In this document: positions 10,958-22,109 of the stretch, one piece after another
Layout: the number at the start of each line of letters is the position of its first letter
Position numbering within the stretch: position 1 is the first letter of the stretch
From: Isoetes taiwanensis
Lineage: Eukaryota > Streptophyta > Lycopodiopsida > Isoetales > Isoetaceae
DNA length: 64,000 bases
Direction: 5' to 3'
Assembly: GCA_021234155.1 (NCBI GenBank)
Contig: JAJEKV010000004.1
Span: 24,341,662 to 24,405,661 of the forward strand
Notes under the pieces: model-generated
The model's input: only the letters and a program-made list of their open reading frames with translations
Databases searched by the model: none
What the model was told of the DNA's origin: nothing
Translations under genes and position numbers: made by a program

Positions 10958-11070
10958 TGTGTTGCCTATGAATGCCTTTCAGCTGAAGGTACTCTGAAAA
11001 TTCTGAAGATATAAGCTCCTTGGCGTTATCAGACCGAGAGCTTTGATGGAAGTGGAGAATTGATTCTCAA

Positions 11071-12738
11071 CTAAGGCACTGAAAGTTTTAAAACAGAAAG
11101 TGCTTGAGACTTAAATTTGAGTGTATAGAGCCATGTAAATCTGCTGAAATCATCCACAAACAGAATGAAATACCTGCTTCCCCCTAAGGATGAAATAGGC
11201 AGATGACAAATGTCAGTGTGAATAAGCTCGAGAGGAGTGGTAGCTCGAAATGTGGCATGCTGAGGATAAGGGGCTTGAATTTGCTTGCCAAGTCTGCAAG
11301 CATGACAATGATGATGATAATCTTTAAGAAGAGGTAAACCCTTGACCATCCCTAACCTTGATGCTATTACTAGAGCAGGAATATTCACATGACCATACCT
11401 GTCATGCCAAAGAACTTCAGGAATGGGTGAAGAGCCGGCTGCAAAAGAAACTTGATTGGAAGGAATGTTTGAAGACTTCCTTGTGTGAAGAACATACAAG
11501 CCTTCTGGAGTTAATCTTCCTTGCGCTACAGGTTGAAGCTTATCAATGTCCACAAAGTGCAAAGGGTTCTTTCTGAAGATGTGTACTAAGCCTCCAACAA
11601 ATAGTACAGAAAACCCTAATTGTTTATCAAATTGACTAACACTGAGAAGATTAACCAGCAGACCTGGTACCAATAGAACATCCTTTAATTGTAAAGTAGC
11701 AGCATGCTCTAATTCAATTTGTACTGTGCCCTTTCCTTGAGATCTGCTCAAGTTCCCATCAGCCATTTTGACAATGGTGGAATTGTGTTGTTGCAGAGTT
11801 GAAAATACACTTTGATTTCCTGCCAAATGTTTAGTAGCCCCTGAATCAATCAGCCAAACCTCCTCTTGATCAAGATGACTGGCTGCAAGTGCCAGAAACT
11901 GTTCTTCAAGGTCTTCCACAGAAATTTGAGAAACTTGAGCACTCATTTCTTCAACTTTACCAGAACTTTTGTCTTTAGATTCAGATGACTTGGATGAACC
12001 ATATTTAGCAAGATCTCTTTGCATTTTTCTACACTGGTGTTTCATATGTCCTTTCTTGTTACAATACCAACACGAGAAAGGTTCTCGAGTTGAAGAAGAC
12101 TCAGATGACTTGACTGATGGAGAAGAGGTACCTTTGGTGTTGGAATAATGTGCTTTTTCAGTATCAGCAGACCGCTTAAGTTCTCTCTCCTCTTCTAAGA
12201 GTTGTTGTTGCAGATGTGCAAGATCAACCTTCAGATCATGCTGCAACTTATAGAATTTGACAATGTGTCTATACTCATCTGGCAAACCATTTAGAGCATA
12301 GAGTATCAACCGAGAATCTTTCATCTCCCCACCAGCTGCTCTGTATTCTTCATATAGCATCTTCAATTTCTTGAGATACTCTACCATATTGGCACAATCC
12401 ACAAGCCTGAGTTGGTCTAAATTTGTCTGAACAATCAGCTGCTGTCCTTCTCCTTTAATGACACACTTCTTGTGAAGAAATTGAAAAGCAGACTTAAAAT
12501 CAGTGAAGTCTTTTATGTCCATTAAGAAGTCTGTACAAATACAGGCTCTGAGATGATTCAATGCATAAAAATCACTCTTCTCCTCTTCTGGAGTTGTGGG
12601 AGACCATTTTGGATCAAGAACAGGACTCAAATCTCTGAGGTTGAGATTTGTCTTGAATGCTTCACGCCAGGTGAAGTAATTTTTCTCATCTAGAACAGGG
12701 TGCTGGAAATATTTCCAGGGGTCTTGTGATACAGCCAT
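11071..12738 (-). CDS. Copia Gag, protease and start of integrase (555 aa, truncated by frameshift)
   Basis: Starts with ATG at 12738, about 380 bases inside the 5' LTR. Residues 1-190 are a UBN2-type Gag. A CCHC zinc knuckle (CWYCNKKGHMKHQC) lies at about 222-235. The aspartic protease is at about 295-307 (IDSGAT). The integrase zinc region follows (HDRYGH ... CHACRLGK, about 440-480). The first integrase Asp is in HTDICHL and FVDDFSR follows. The frame ends early at 11071 after a run of T/A. A further indel near 11038 separates the segment with the next integrase Asp. Gag and protease look intact; integrase is broken. Confidence 0.92.
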   Translation of the reverse strand: MAVSQDPWKYFQHPVLDEKNYFTWREAFKTNLNLRDLSPVLDPKWSPTTPEEEKSDFYALNHLRACICTDFLMDIKDFTDFKSAFQFLHKKCVIKGEGQQLIVQTNLDQLRLVDCANMVEYLKKLKMLYEEYRAAGGEMKDSRLILYALNGLPDEYRHIVKFYKLQHDLKVDLAHLQQQLLEEERELKRSADTEKAHYSNTKGTSSPSVKSSESSSTREPFSCWYCNKKGHMKHQCRKMQRDLAKYGSSKSSESKDKSSGKVEEMSAQVSQISVEDLEEQFLALAASHLDQEEVWLIDSGATKHLAGNQSVFSTLQQHNSTIVKMADGNLSRSQGKGTVQIELEHAATLQLKDVLLVPGLLVNLLSVSQFDKQLGFSVLFVGGLVHIFRKNPLHFVDIDKLQPVAQGRLTPEGLYVLHTRKSSNIPSNQVSFAAGSSPIPEVLWHDRYGHVNIPALVIASRLGMVKGLPLLKDYHHHCHACRLGKQIQAPYPQHATFRATTPLELIHTDICHLPISSLGGSRYFILFVDDFSRFTWLYTLKFKSQALSVLKLSVP

Positions 12739-13103
12739 AATGACGACCAGATCTTGGTCAGGAATGACAGAAATAACTTCAACACTAGATCAACAGATCT
12801 AGCGCAAATAGAGACAAATCCAACAGAATAGTCGCAAAATCCGACACAGATTTATCAAAACCGAGTAAAATCCGCACAATTCCAGCAAATCCGGCACAAT
12901 TTCAGCAAATCCGGCACAATTCCAGCAGATCCGGCACAATTCCAGCAAATCCGGCACAATTTCAGCAAACTGGCGAAAAAAAAATTTCAAATCTCACCTT
13001 CAATCTTTGTAGAATCCTCCAACAGATCGTCCTGATTTTTAATTCATTTAATCAGGGATTGCGCTTCAATCATCTTGCACTCACTTCATTTGGAAAATAG
13101 CCT
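12739..13103 (-). other. Copia 5' leader with short repeats
   Basis: Untranslated leader between primer site and gag. At 12860-12970 the unit AATCCGGCACAATT(C/T)CAGC is repeated about five times in tandem. This could form a structured leader or be replication slippage. Confidence 0.6.
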
Positions 13104-13116
13104 CGCTCTGATACCA
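13104..13116 (-). other. Copia primer-binding site (tRNA-iMet)
   Basis: The minus strand reads TGGTATCAGAGCG directly after the 5' LTR. TGGTATCAGAGC is complementary to the 3' end of plant initiator tRNA-Met. Confidence 0.9.
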
Positions 13117-13349
13117 TGAAAACCGTCTGGATCGATGAATATATTCCAGTATATGAAGAAGATACAAGGTAAAACTAAGAAAGACAAGACAGAGTGCCTT
13201 CCGGCCAAACTCTCCCTCAAGCTCACACACTCGATGTCCGATAATACCTGAGATCAAGGCTTATATACGCCTATGTCTACAGTACATATGAAATACGTAT
13301 ACTGTTACGTATCTAGTCATCCTAATACGTATATGTCTAATGTTTAACA
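13117..13349 (-). repeat. Copia 5' LTR
   Basis: Identical by eye to 8344-8576. Flanked on the right by the second ATTAC target copy. Confidence 0.93.
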
Positions 13350-15080
13350 ATTACAAATGATAGATCACACTGACTAGACTGAAAAGAAAAATATGTGATG
13401 CAAGTAACATGATTGGAAGAGGATACTGTGCTGCAATAGACACGTGTCCAACTTTTTGCGATAATTAATTATGAATCTAATTGGGACCCACATTTAGGAA
13501 GGCAGAGTATGATTTATCCGCTAGTTTCTTAGGATCTCATGCATCTATGTAACATTTCTGCCCTTAATAAGGATGCTTTACAACTAGATTTTAGAGGCTG
13601 CAGGCATTCAGTGACATTTCATGCTCTAGTTTCATTTCTTTTGCCGTTGAGCTCAAAGTAGGAAAGCACATCCATCCATCGATCCAAGCTCTTCAATTGA
13701 TGAATCAAAATTGTTAGTCCAATGGCATCCTGTGCATAAACTTCCACAGTGCAAATGCGAGTTACATTTGAAACCTTGGTGGTGTTGTTGCTTTGATGAA
13801 AAATGTTTGTGATGTCAAGGTCATGTGTGCAACAACAGATGGTCACTGTGCAGCTGTACATCTCTCAACGGTGTAGCGGAAATAAAGTCCGCTTTCTTGA
13901 GGAGTGGATTGTGAAAAGATAGAATGCATGCTACAAAACGCGACTCGAGACTCGAAATTGAGAATATATATAAGGGCCTACCATATCGACATATTATTTT
14001 CATGGACAAATTGCAGAAGATACCGAAGAGAAGAGTCAAGTAAAACTGGTACCGAAGCCTAAGGTTTGAATCTCTTGACTATGTCGATTTTGCATTTAAT
14101 GCTCTCATTCTTATGTTGACAATCAATTTTGCTCGCAGGATATCATACAAATACTCAAAATCATGATGGAATAATTGCTGAAGTATGACATAGGATGAAG
14201 GTAAGTATTATGAGTTCCTAGAAACAGAAATGTCAAAATACTATCTGCAAGAATGTTTGTTATGAAACCTCCAGGAAGATCCAAAAGAAAAGTTGTAGCC
14301 CCTTACTATAGGCAGCACAGTGTTAAGTGTTAAATTGATTGCATCATTGTCCTCAAGGAGTTGACCGCAGGGCACTGTGAAGGAGTTACTAATCGATCTT
14401 AAGCCTTTAACATCTGGTTTTCCAAATTTCTGTATGGTTTATAGAATGCAAATAGAACATGAAATGTTGATGATGTTCTTTGCAATTTTAACAATGAGAT
14501 TTCTGGTACTCAATATACAAGACTTCTAGTAAACACTTCATATTTTTCTTATTGTTTATTCTGTATGGTACAGCTGGGATCAGCACTCCAGGTTACCGTG
14601 TGGGAAGAATCTAAAGGTCAATGCTGAGCAAGCTGATCAAAACGCCTGTTGCTAGGAGCTTCAAAGCACCTCCTACAGCACTGGGCAAAATGCTGATGGA
14701 AGTACAAATTGGATCACAAACAGGGTTTTGGAGGTATACTTTGGGAAACCGTTTAATAGTAACAAGATTTGTGCTTCTTAAACAAACAACTAGATTTTCT
14801 GAAACTTAATTGGGTCATGGATTAGAAGAAGCAATTTCATTCTTTTGTTGACCTAGCAATCTAGCTGACAGGATATCATAAACCATTACGTTATGTTATT
14901 CAGCTTCCATAAGTATATAAGTGATACAGGTTGCATGTTAAGGAGACGGAATTCAGTTATATTTTATGATGATCTCCTGGAAAAGTTTAAAAGGCCTAGT
15001 TAAACATCTAACTTTGGCCATCGTCTTTCATAAGATGAGCACCCAAACCACAAAGGCAGCTAACAGATGTAGTTATGGTC
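13350..15080. other. No gene recognised
   Basis: AT-rich. Open frames at 13619-13861 (-), 13821-14039 (-) and 14621-14809 (+) show no motif I recognise. The stretch 14570-14770 (+), containing PGYRVGR and then an open 62-residue frame, may be old coding sequence, but no family could be named. Confidence 0.35.
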
Positions 15081-15149
15081 ATATCATTACCTGCAGCCTA
15101 GAGTATTGTTTGCCAACATACTATGCGCAATAGAGATGGCCTCTTGAGA

Positions 15150-15530
15150 TAATTCTCTAGATCTAGACAAGAACTCTTCTCCAAGTTTGGTCATAAGTTA
15201 CCAAATCACAGTAGCGTGGATCACAGGCCTGCAAGTAGCTGGTATAATTGGCACTCATGTTGAAGGCTACATTTTTTTTGTGTTCAAAAGAGTAGTAGCA
15301 TTGCTTTTGGAAGGAGCATCCCAGTAATATTCATCACTTGTATTGTATGGATTTTCCCTAAAGGCTTGTAGAACTGAAAAGAGAGACCTCATTAATGGCC
15401 CATACTTGCATTCATCATTGCATCCTCCCACACATGGCCCTGCTGTTTTGTTCATCAATGCCTCTGTTCTTAGAAGAAGTTGAAGTAGTATAGCCTGTAT
15501 GAACAGGAAGCTGCAATATTTTTCAAGCAA
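15150..15530 (-). pseudogene. Unidentified Cys-containing gene fragment
   Basis: The minus strand from about 15500 to 15285 reads as a non-repetitive, protein-like frame (GPCVGGCNDECKYGPLMRSL, then NPYNTSDEYYWDAP). After a run of eight A it continues in another frame to about 15150 (NYTSYLQACDPRYCDLVTYD). Amino-acid composition, spaced cysteines and continuity across the A-run suggest one exon with a homopolymer indel. The N-x-T and cysteine pattern would suit an extracellular or lumenal loop. I do not recognise the family. Confidence 0.4.
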
Positions 15531-15589
15531 ACAACTTGACTTAGTAAAACATGAGCTTGGTCTTTGGTCATTGGTACTCATATTTGAGA

Positions 15590-18500
15590 CCTAGGATTCT
15601 ATTAAATTTTGTCTAGTAGCCATCTAGATATAAAATAAGGAGATGAATCAATCGTTTATAACTAGAAAATCAAAGGTAATGTAGGAGACTGGAAGAGAGG
15701 TGCAAAACAAGGTACAAAAAAGGGGGATTTAAGAAGATTCATACCTTGAACGCCGTAAATAAGCATCTCATAAAATACATCAGGAATAAAATATAACAGT
15801 TAAATAAATTTAACATATGACATATCTGACAAATAACATTAGACAGGAATTACTCATATAGCAGTTCTTCATGTGCAGGTTCTGGCTGGATCAGGAGAGA
15901 GATCTCACTTCACGGAGGATCAATTGTGAGAATAACTTTTTGCATTTTTTCATTTTGCAAGTTGCATGGGTAAATCTTGGTGTAGATATATTGGTATCCA
16001 CCTTATTTTACCCTTGTGTTATCTTATTTGGCTTGTACAAGATCTAATTTTGCATTTATAAGTTACATGTTTTGTGTCATTAGGTTGCTTTCTTTTTCCA
16101 CTGAGTTTCATGTTGAACTAAGTTTCAGATACAAGAAACCTAGGCATAAAAGCTACAGATAATTCCTCATATGAAACAGATCTAATGCACATCAATATTA
16201 GCTTTAATGCAGGGAAGGAGCATGATGTAGGCACATGCAAGTTCCCAGAATCGAAATGTAGTCGACAGGATTGTTGTTGACGATTAGATGTCGAATCACA
16301 CAAGTAGAACTGTGACATTTAAGTGTTTGGCCAACATTTGGATGGAGTTCATTTGTGTTGGTCAACTATTAACAAGGGATACTGACCCTAGTCCATTGTC
16401 ACAGACAGGGAATGGATTATCCAAGCATTTGGAAATACATAATCTAGAAATATCAATAGACAGATTTTGGCAAGATCTTAAATAATATCCACAATTTCAA
16501 GGGCAGTTTCTGTTTCCATCCCACAGCAATAATAACATTATAGAAATAACGAAAGTTAATGTTTAGTCCTGGTCTTAAGATATTTCATGCAACAAGATAG
16601 GTTGGCAATATCTAGCCGATGCTCTTTAACGCACTTGTTGCAGCCTACCACATCGTGCAAGAGCTGGGTTTTCATATTAATCTATGCAGCCATACAAGCA
16701 TGAAAGCAAAGGTGGAGAGAACTGAATCTAATCTAAGTGGAAGAATGTTACCTGTAAAACCCAATTTGGCCCTTGCATATCAAAGTTCTAGAGTGCAAAC
16801 ACATCTTTGGTGTGGCTATTGATATAATGTATATGCCGATAGATAATCATTTTGCATTTTTTCAATCATTGGTATGTATATGCAGATTTCATAATGCTCT
16901 AAATAGGGAGATCAAAGTGATGAAAAGCGAAGAGATCAAATCAAAGGACAACCAAAGTGATTGATTGTGCACAAATCAATATGGATAATTGGCAAATGCA
17001 GAGTCCTATTAATAAGAGGCTAGAAATATGCAGCACCATCAATGGTAGGCTAGTGCATCATTAATAGAACACGGGGTCAACAAGTAGTTCTTATAACCTC
17101 CATTCAAGGTACACAAATGCACCAATGATGGAACATTATGTCAATAATTGGATGCAATGGAATTGCCAGAGCTAGGCTCATCAGGTGGGCTAGGAGAGGA
17201 TACGCTTAGAAAGCCTAGAATCTAAGGTTTCTAATGATATACAATATGGCTATAGTTAGGATGTATTCCAATGTTTTTATAATGGTTTAACCTTAAGTAG
17301 GCCAAATATGGCGCTCCTCCCATATGCCAAAAAATGTAGAAGGTCCTCATTCGCAATGTTCGTACGAATACAAATTCTTTTATAACCAAGCATTGCATTA
17401 TTAAACCTTGGATGTTAGTAGTGGATTCGACCCCACTGTGTCATTAAACAAAATTGTTCTTGGCAGCCTTAGCTCAAAACCCATTGAATGTTTAGGGGTT
17501 AGGCTATCGATCTACGGTGTCCCCCCAATTGAGACTCAAAACCATTGATTGTTGCTGTGTGCAATGAATAAGGAAGGTGATGGGGGAAATGATCTAAGCA
17601 TTGTGGTGTTGGCCTAGACTTTTAAATTAAGGCATCCCTTATCGATGTTGTGATTTCCCAGTTAAAGTCCACATATTGTGTTTCTCGTAGTCATAATTGA
17701 GTTTTCTATATATCGATCATCGTCAAGGACTCGGCATCTCCTACGTCTTCTAAGCCTCATCTGTTTTTGAAGTATATGAATGTCGTTGGGGGGGCTAGCC
17801 TTATAATCTTCTTGCAATCAATAGTGTGTATATTTCTTTAATAGTAGCTTATTCAATATCTATATCTATGAAATAGAATGATCAAATGAATTTAGATAGG
17901 AAACAATGGTTTGGGAAATTCTACTTTTCCCCTAGATCTCATAATTGTCCTAGATTTTGGTTGTTTGAGAGAGAATCCATTGTTGATTGCTATAAAAGAC
18001 TAAAATTCTGACAATCAACAATCTTTCCAAGTGGAAAAACCCCACGCCAGTATGGTTATCACCAACGTATAATGAGGATAAGAAGGTGATTCTTAGCATC
18101 TTGGAAGTTGGAATTGAATAAACATCACATGTGATTAGATACAAAGATGAAAATATCCTTGGTACCGATGCCAAAGCTACAAGATTAGAATAACGAATCT
18201 AAGCTTATAGAAATTGACCAATGAAATGGCCAACTTTAAAAAATGTCAATCCAATATGAATTCTGTTTACTGCAACACATAAAAATCCAATATAACTTCT
18301 ATTCTTTTGTGATGATTTGCTCAAAAAGCTCATATAAGAATAATTTGTTTGTAAGTGGATGCTACAAAGCTTGCATCTAAAATTTTCCTGCGCAACGTTT
18401 TGCAATTCTTTTAGCTAATCAAAGAGAGATAAATCAAAATTTGTCGTAAAAGCTTGAAATCAAAGCAAATCCCATTGTTTGAAGCATAGACACAATAAGG

Positions 18501-19100
18501 GAATGAAAAAACGGAACAATTCCAACTGGGTGGACGAGAAGAAGAATTTGACAGGATGAATTTTTTTAGTTCTTGAGTTTTCCGTGGGGTCTCAAAACAT
18601 TTTGGCATCCAAAACGTCAAAAACCTTAGGTGCATGAAGAATACAAAAAAGTTTTCATCGTTCGGACAAAGAACCAGAAAAATAGGCATTAGATTTTCAG
18701 ATATACCCAAAATATGCCCCAAAATGCCAAAAGTAACTGTCTCCCTGAGGAATTGCCCATTAACAAGAGGCAACCCAAAAATATATATACAAAAATGTGT
18801 CTGAAGGATATGTCTTCAAAATTGGGTCTTCAAAGTTGGATTTTCTTTATGCTGCCTTACTATGGTATTATTCCTGTGGAATACACATTTAGAAAACACA
18901 TGGTAAGTCTTTATTTTAGGTTTGTTAGCAAACATTTTTTAGTCTTCCCCTTTTCTGCACTCAAGATTACCCTAGAATGGATAGTGCAGTTGTATACTAC
19001 AAGTTTCACTTACCTTAGGTAAAGTGGCAACCAACATTATTTCTCGCTTATTAGAATGAAGAATTACGTTATTAGACCAACATCTATTGCTTTTGCTCTG
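15590..19100. other. No gene recognised
   Basis: AT-rich sequence with only short, motif-free open frames. No RNA gene, LTR border or clear repeat was found. Confidence 0.35.
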
Positions 19101-19437
19101 CCACTATCATGTACATAAAACATCACTCTGTATATAATGATTTCTTTGTTAAGGGTCTCGTACGGGGAAGGATAAATTCTTCATACCAAGCAACTTTGAC
19201 ATTGGCATCCCTTCTTGACTTTTAGGTTTGTCTTATTTGTCCGTCAAATGCTCTTGGCAGTCTCATAACATACCACTATCATATACATAAAACATCACTC
19301 TGTGTATAATGATTTCTTTGTTAAGGGTCTCGTATGGGGAAGGATAAATTCTTCATACCAAGCAACTTTGACATTGGCATCCCATTTGACTTTTAGGTTT
19401 GTCTTATTTGTCCATCAAATGCTCTTGGCAGTCTCAT
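19101..19437. repeat. Tandem duplication, about 172-base unit, two copies
   Basis: The block beginning CCACTATCAT(G/A)TACATAAAACA at 19101 recurs from 19273, ending CTTGGCAGTCTCATA in both copies. Only a few substitutions and a short deletion separate them. Non-coding. Confidence 0.85.
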
Positions 19438-19619
19438 ATATTCCTGCAATTTTAAGTGGGAAACAAAATACATAGTATATATCAAGATTTTTCCTTTATC
19501 AGCCAGCTTCTTCTGATGCATTAGAGGGACTGAATTCCAAGTCTATTTTGGTTGATTTTTGAAGTTTAATATGATCCAAGGGGAGAGGGAGCCAAGATTG
19601 TTGGGCACTCCTAGAATGC

Positions 19620-20430
19620 TTTTGCCGCAGAAGCAGCCTAACAATTCCCAGGCAAATGGGCTATGAGACATATGATGAAAATCAATCCCAGATGCAGAAA
19701 GGAGTTTAAAATGGTACCGGAAAGTCCTAAATCTACTGGCAATGTGCCCTTTAAGAGACAATATTCAGTGGTCTTTGCGACATTAATAGTTTAGGTGCAA
19801 AATAGATGTCAACTGTAGCCAAAACTTATATTTAAGCACGGAAAAGGACGTCATCCAATTTGAGAGTAGATGTTTATCTTGTGGCACATCAAAGCCAGGG
19901 TTCACTTTTCCTTCTGAAAACAGAATGCAGACTCATATACCACATTAATGGCCTCTTTCAGCTATTCAAAGAACCTTCTCTCTTTTTCCTCTTACGTTTT
20001 TGATATATGCACTGAGATATGGAAAGAAACACTAAGCGCTTAATAGGATGGTGCCATTGCAAAATTAATAGCTGGAAAAGAAAGATGCAATTATCTAAAT
20101 CTGGCTTGCAAATACTGCAGTAAAATCGCTAAAAGAGGTCTCGCAAATCCTATTATCTATGCAATGTTGTGTGAGGATTACATAGCAAAGGGATTCAGTT
20201 CCTAAGAAGCTTGTATGTTATATGTTATGTCAACACCAATGATGTGGTGGCCTCCCCTCTCGCAAACGAGTCTATTTCCCTGATGAATCTTCTACATATT
20301 TTTTGAACGTCTCAAAGGTGACTTGGGCTCTAACCAAAAATGCACATAAGGTTACTTCCACGCCGCCAAGCTCTTAGGTTGCTGCAAACCGCTCTTTGAC
20401 AACCATAGCTGAAGCACAAAATTAGATGTC
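19620..20430. repeat. Large duplicated block, copy 1
   Basis: Matches 21105-21880 in the same orientation, offset about 1.49 kb, with scattered substitutions and indels. Landmarks are AACAATTCCCAGGCAAATGGG, GGAGTTTAAAATGGTA, CATCCAATTTGAGAG and CTTGTATGTTATATGTTATGTC. No protein family was recognised in either copy. It may be a duplicated gene end or an old transposon. Confidence 0.8.
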
Positions 20431-21104
20431 AATGTAGCTACGAAAGAAAAACAAACTCATACCTTAGAAAAATAATCTTGACCATACAATACACATGCTT
20501 CAAAGTTCTGACGACACCCTCTTCAGAACATTTGTGCATAAAGGCAAAACAGGATCCGCTTTATTAGTATATTTTTGCCTTGTGCCACATCAACAAGGCC
20601 AGAAAACATAGCATACATGATGCCATCTGCTACATCTACATTTCGGCAAATGAAAAAAAAGGTAGAAAAGACAGGCTATAATAATTTCATCATCATAAAT
20701 TTTGAAGGTCGTAAATGCCATGGACCAGACTTACATCTCTATTTCTAATACCACATGCATACTTCCTATACATTGATTTGAGCAACATGCTGCGTATATG
20801 GACAGAGATGCCATTTCTTGCAGTAGAGTAGAATGTTAACTGGTACTTAAAAGAAACCACAAGGATCTTTTGGTAAATCAAAGCATGTGAACCACAACAT
20901 CAGATATGGCTTGGCTTACGGCTACGGGCACTGGCACACTACCTCTTCATGATATATAAAGGCCTCATCCCTTACAAACTAAATAACTGCATGTAGAATA
21001 AGTTAAGAGAGGCATACCATAACATCTTGAATATACTTGGAATATGATCCAAGCACCAACATATTCAATCTCAGCACACTTTCCCACAATTCCTCAGAAG
21101 TTTG
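20431..21104. other. No gene recognised; spacer between duplicated blocks
   Basis: Unique sequence. Short open frames only. Confidence 0.35.
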
Positions 21105-21880
21105 CCTCAGAAGCAGCATAACAATTCCCAGGCAAATGGGCCTGTGAGAGATACGATAAAAATCAATCCCAGACGTAGAAAGGAGTTTAAAATGGTATGG
21201 GAATGTCCTAAATCTACTGGCCATGCTGCCCTTTAACAGACAGTATTCATTGGTCATTGCGACATCAAGGTGCAAACTTAAGCCAGAACTTGTACCTAAG
21301 CATGGAAAAGGACATCATCCAATTTGAGAGCAGATGTTTGTCTTGTGGCACATCAAGGCCAAGGTTCATTTTTCCTTCTGATAACAGAATGCAGACTCAT
21401 CTACCACATTGATGGCCTCCTTCAGCTATTCAAAGAACCTTCTCTCTTTTTCCTCTTACTTTTTTGATATGCACAGAGATATGGAAAAAAACACCTGAGC
21501 ACTTAGTAGGATGATGCCATTGCAAAATTGATAGTTGGAAAAGGAGGATGCAAACATCTAAATCTGACTTGCAAATACTGTCAGTAAAACCTCAAAAAGA
21601 GGTCTTGCAAGTCCTATTATCTATGCAATGGCAAAGGGATTCAGCTCCTAGGAAGCTTGTATGTTATATGTTATGTCGATGTCAATGATGACATGGTGGC
21701 CTTCCCTCTCGCAAATGATTCCTTTTCCCTGATGACTCTTCTATAGACTTTCTTAATATTTCAAAGATCTCTGACTTGGGCTCTAACCGAAAATGCACAT
21801 AAGGTTACTTCAAGAACTGATGCTCCTCCCTCTCTTAGGTCGCTGCAACCCGCTTTGACAACCATACCTAAAGCACATAA
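21105..21880. repeat. Large duplicated block, copy 2
   Basis: Second copy of 19620-20430. It lies about 230 bases downstream of the 3' end of the RING-like gene (which ends at 22110 on the minus strand). Confidence 0.8.
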
Positions 21881-22109
21881 TTAGATGCTGGACCACAATG
21901 CAATCTCAAATTTTGAAAAACACCATTCTAAGAACTCCTGTAATCCAGGCCTGGAAAATGCTGCCTTTTGAAGGTTCAATTTCTGGAGGGTCACTTCTGG
22001 CTCGGCCGATGCAGGGATCCTCTCTTTCAAGTCATAAACTTGCCTAAACTCCATTAAACTCCAGAACAAGGAGAATTTCAGTTAACCTCTTGGTTTTTCT
22101 TGGTTGAGG

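Larger units (their letters stand above)
8344..13349 (-). mobile_element. Complete Ty1/copia LTR retrotransposon (5.0 kb)
   Basis: The element has two direct LTRs of 233 bases (8344-8576 and 13117-13349) that look identical by eye, a perfect 5-base target duplication ATTAC (8339-8343 and 13350-13354), a tRNA-iMet primer-binding site next to the right LTR and a purine-rich tract next to the left LTR. It therefore reads on the minus strand, with the 5' LTR on the right. Coding order is gag, protease, integrase, reverse transcriptase, RNase H, which defines Copia. The LTR match implies recent insertion, yet the integrase region carries several frameshifts, so this copy is not autonomous as written. 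Confidence 0.95.
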
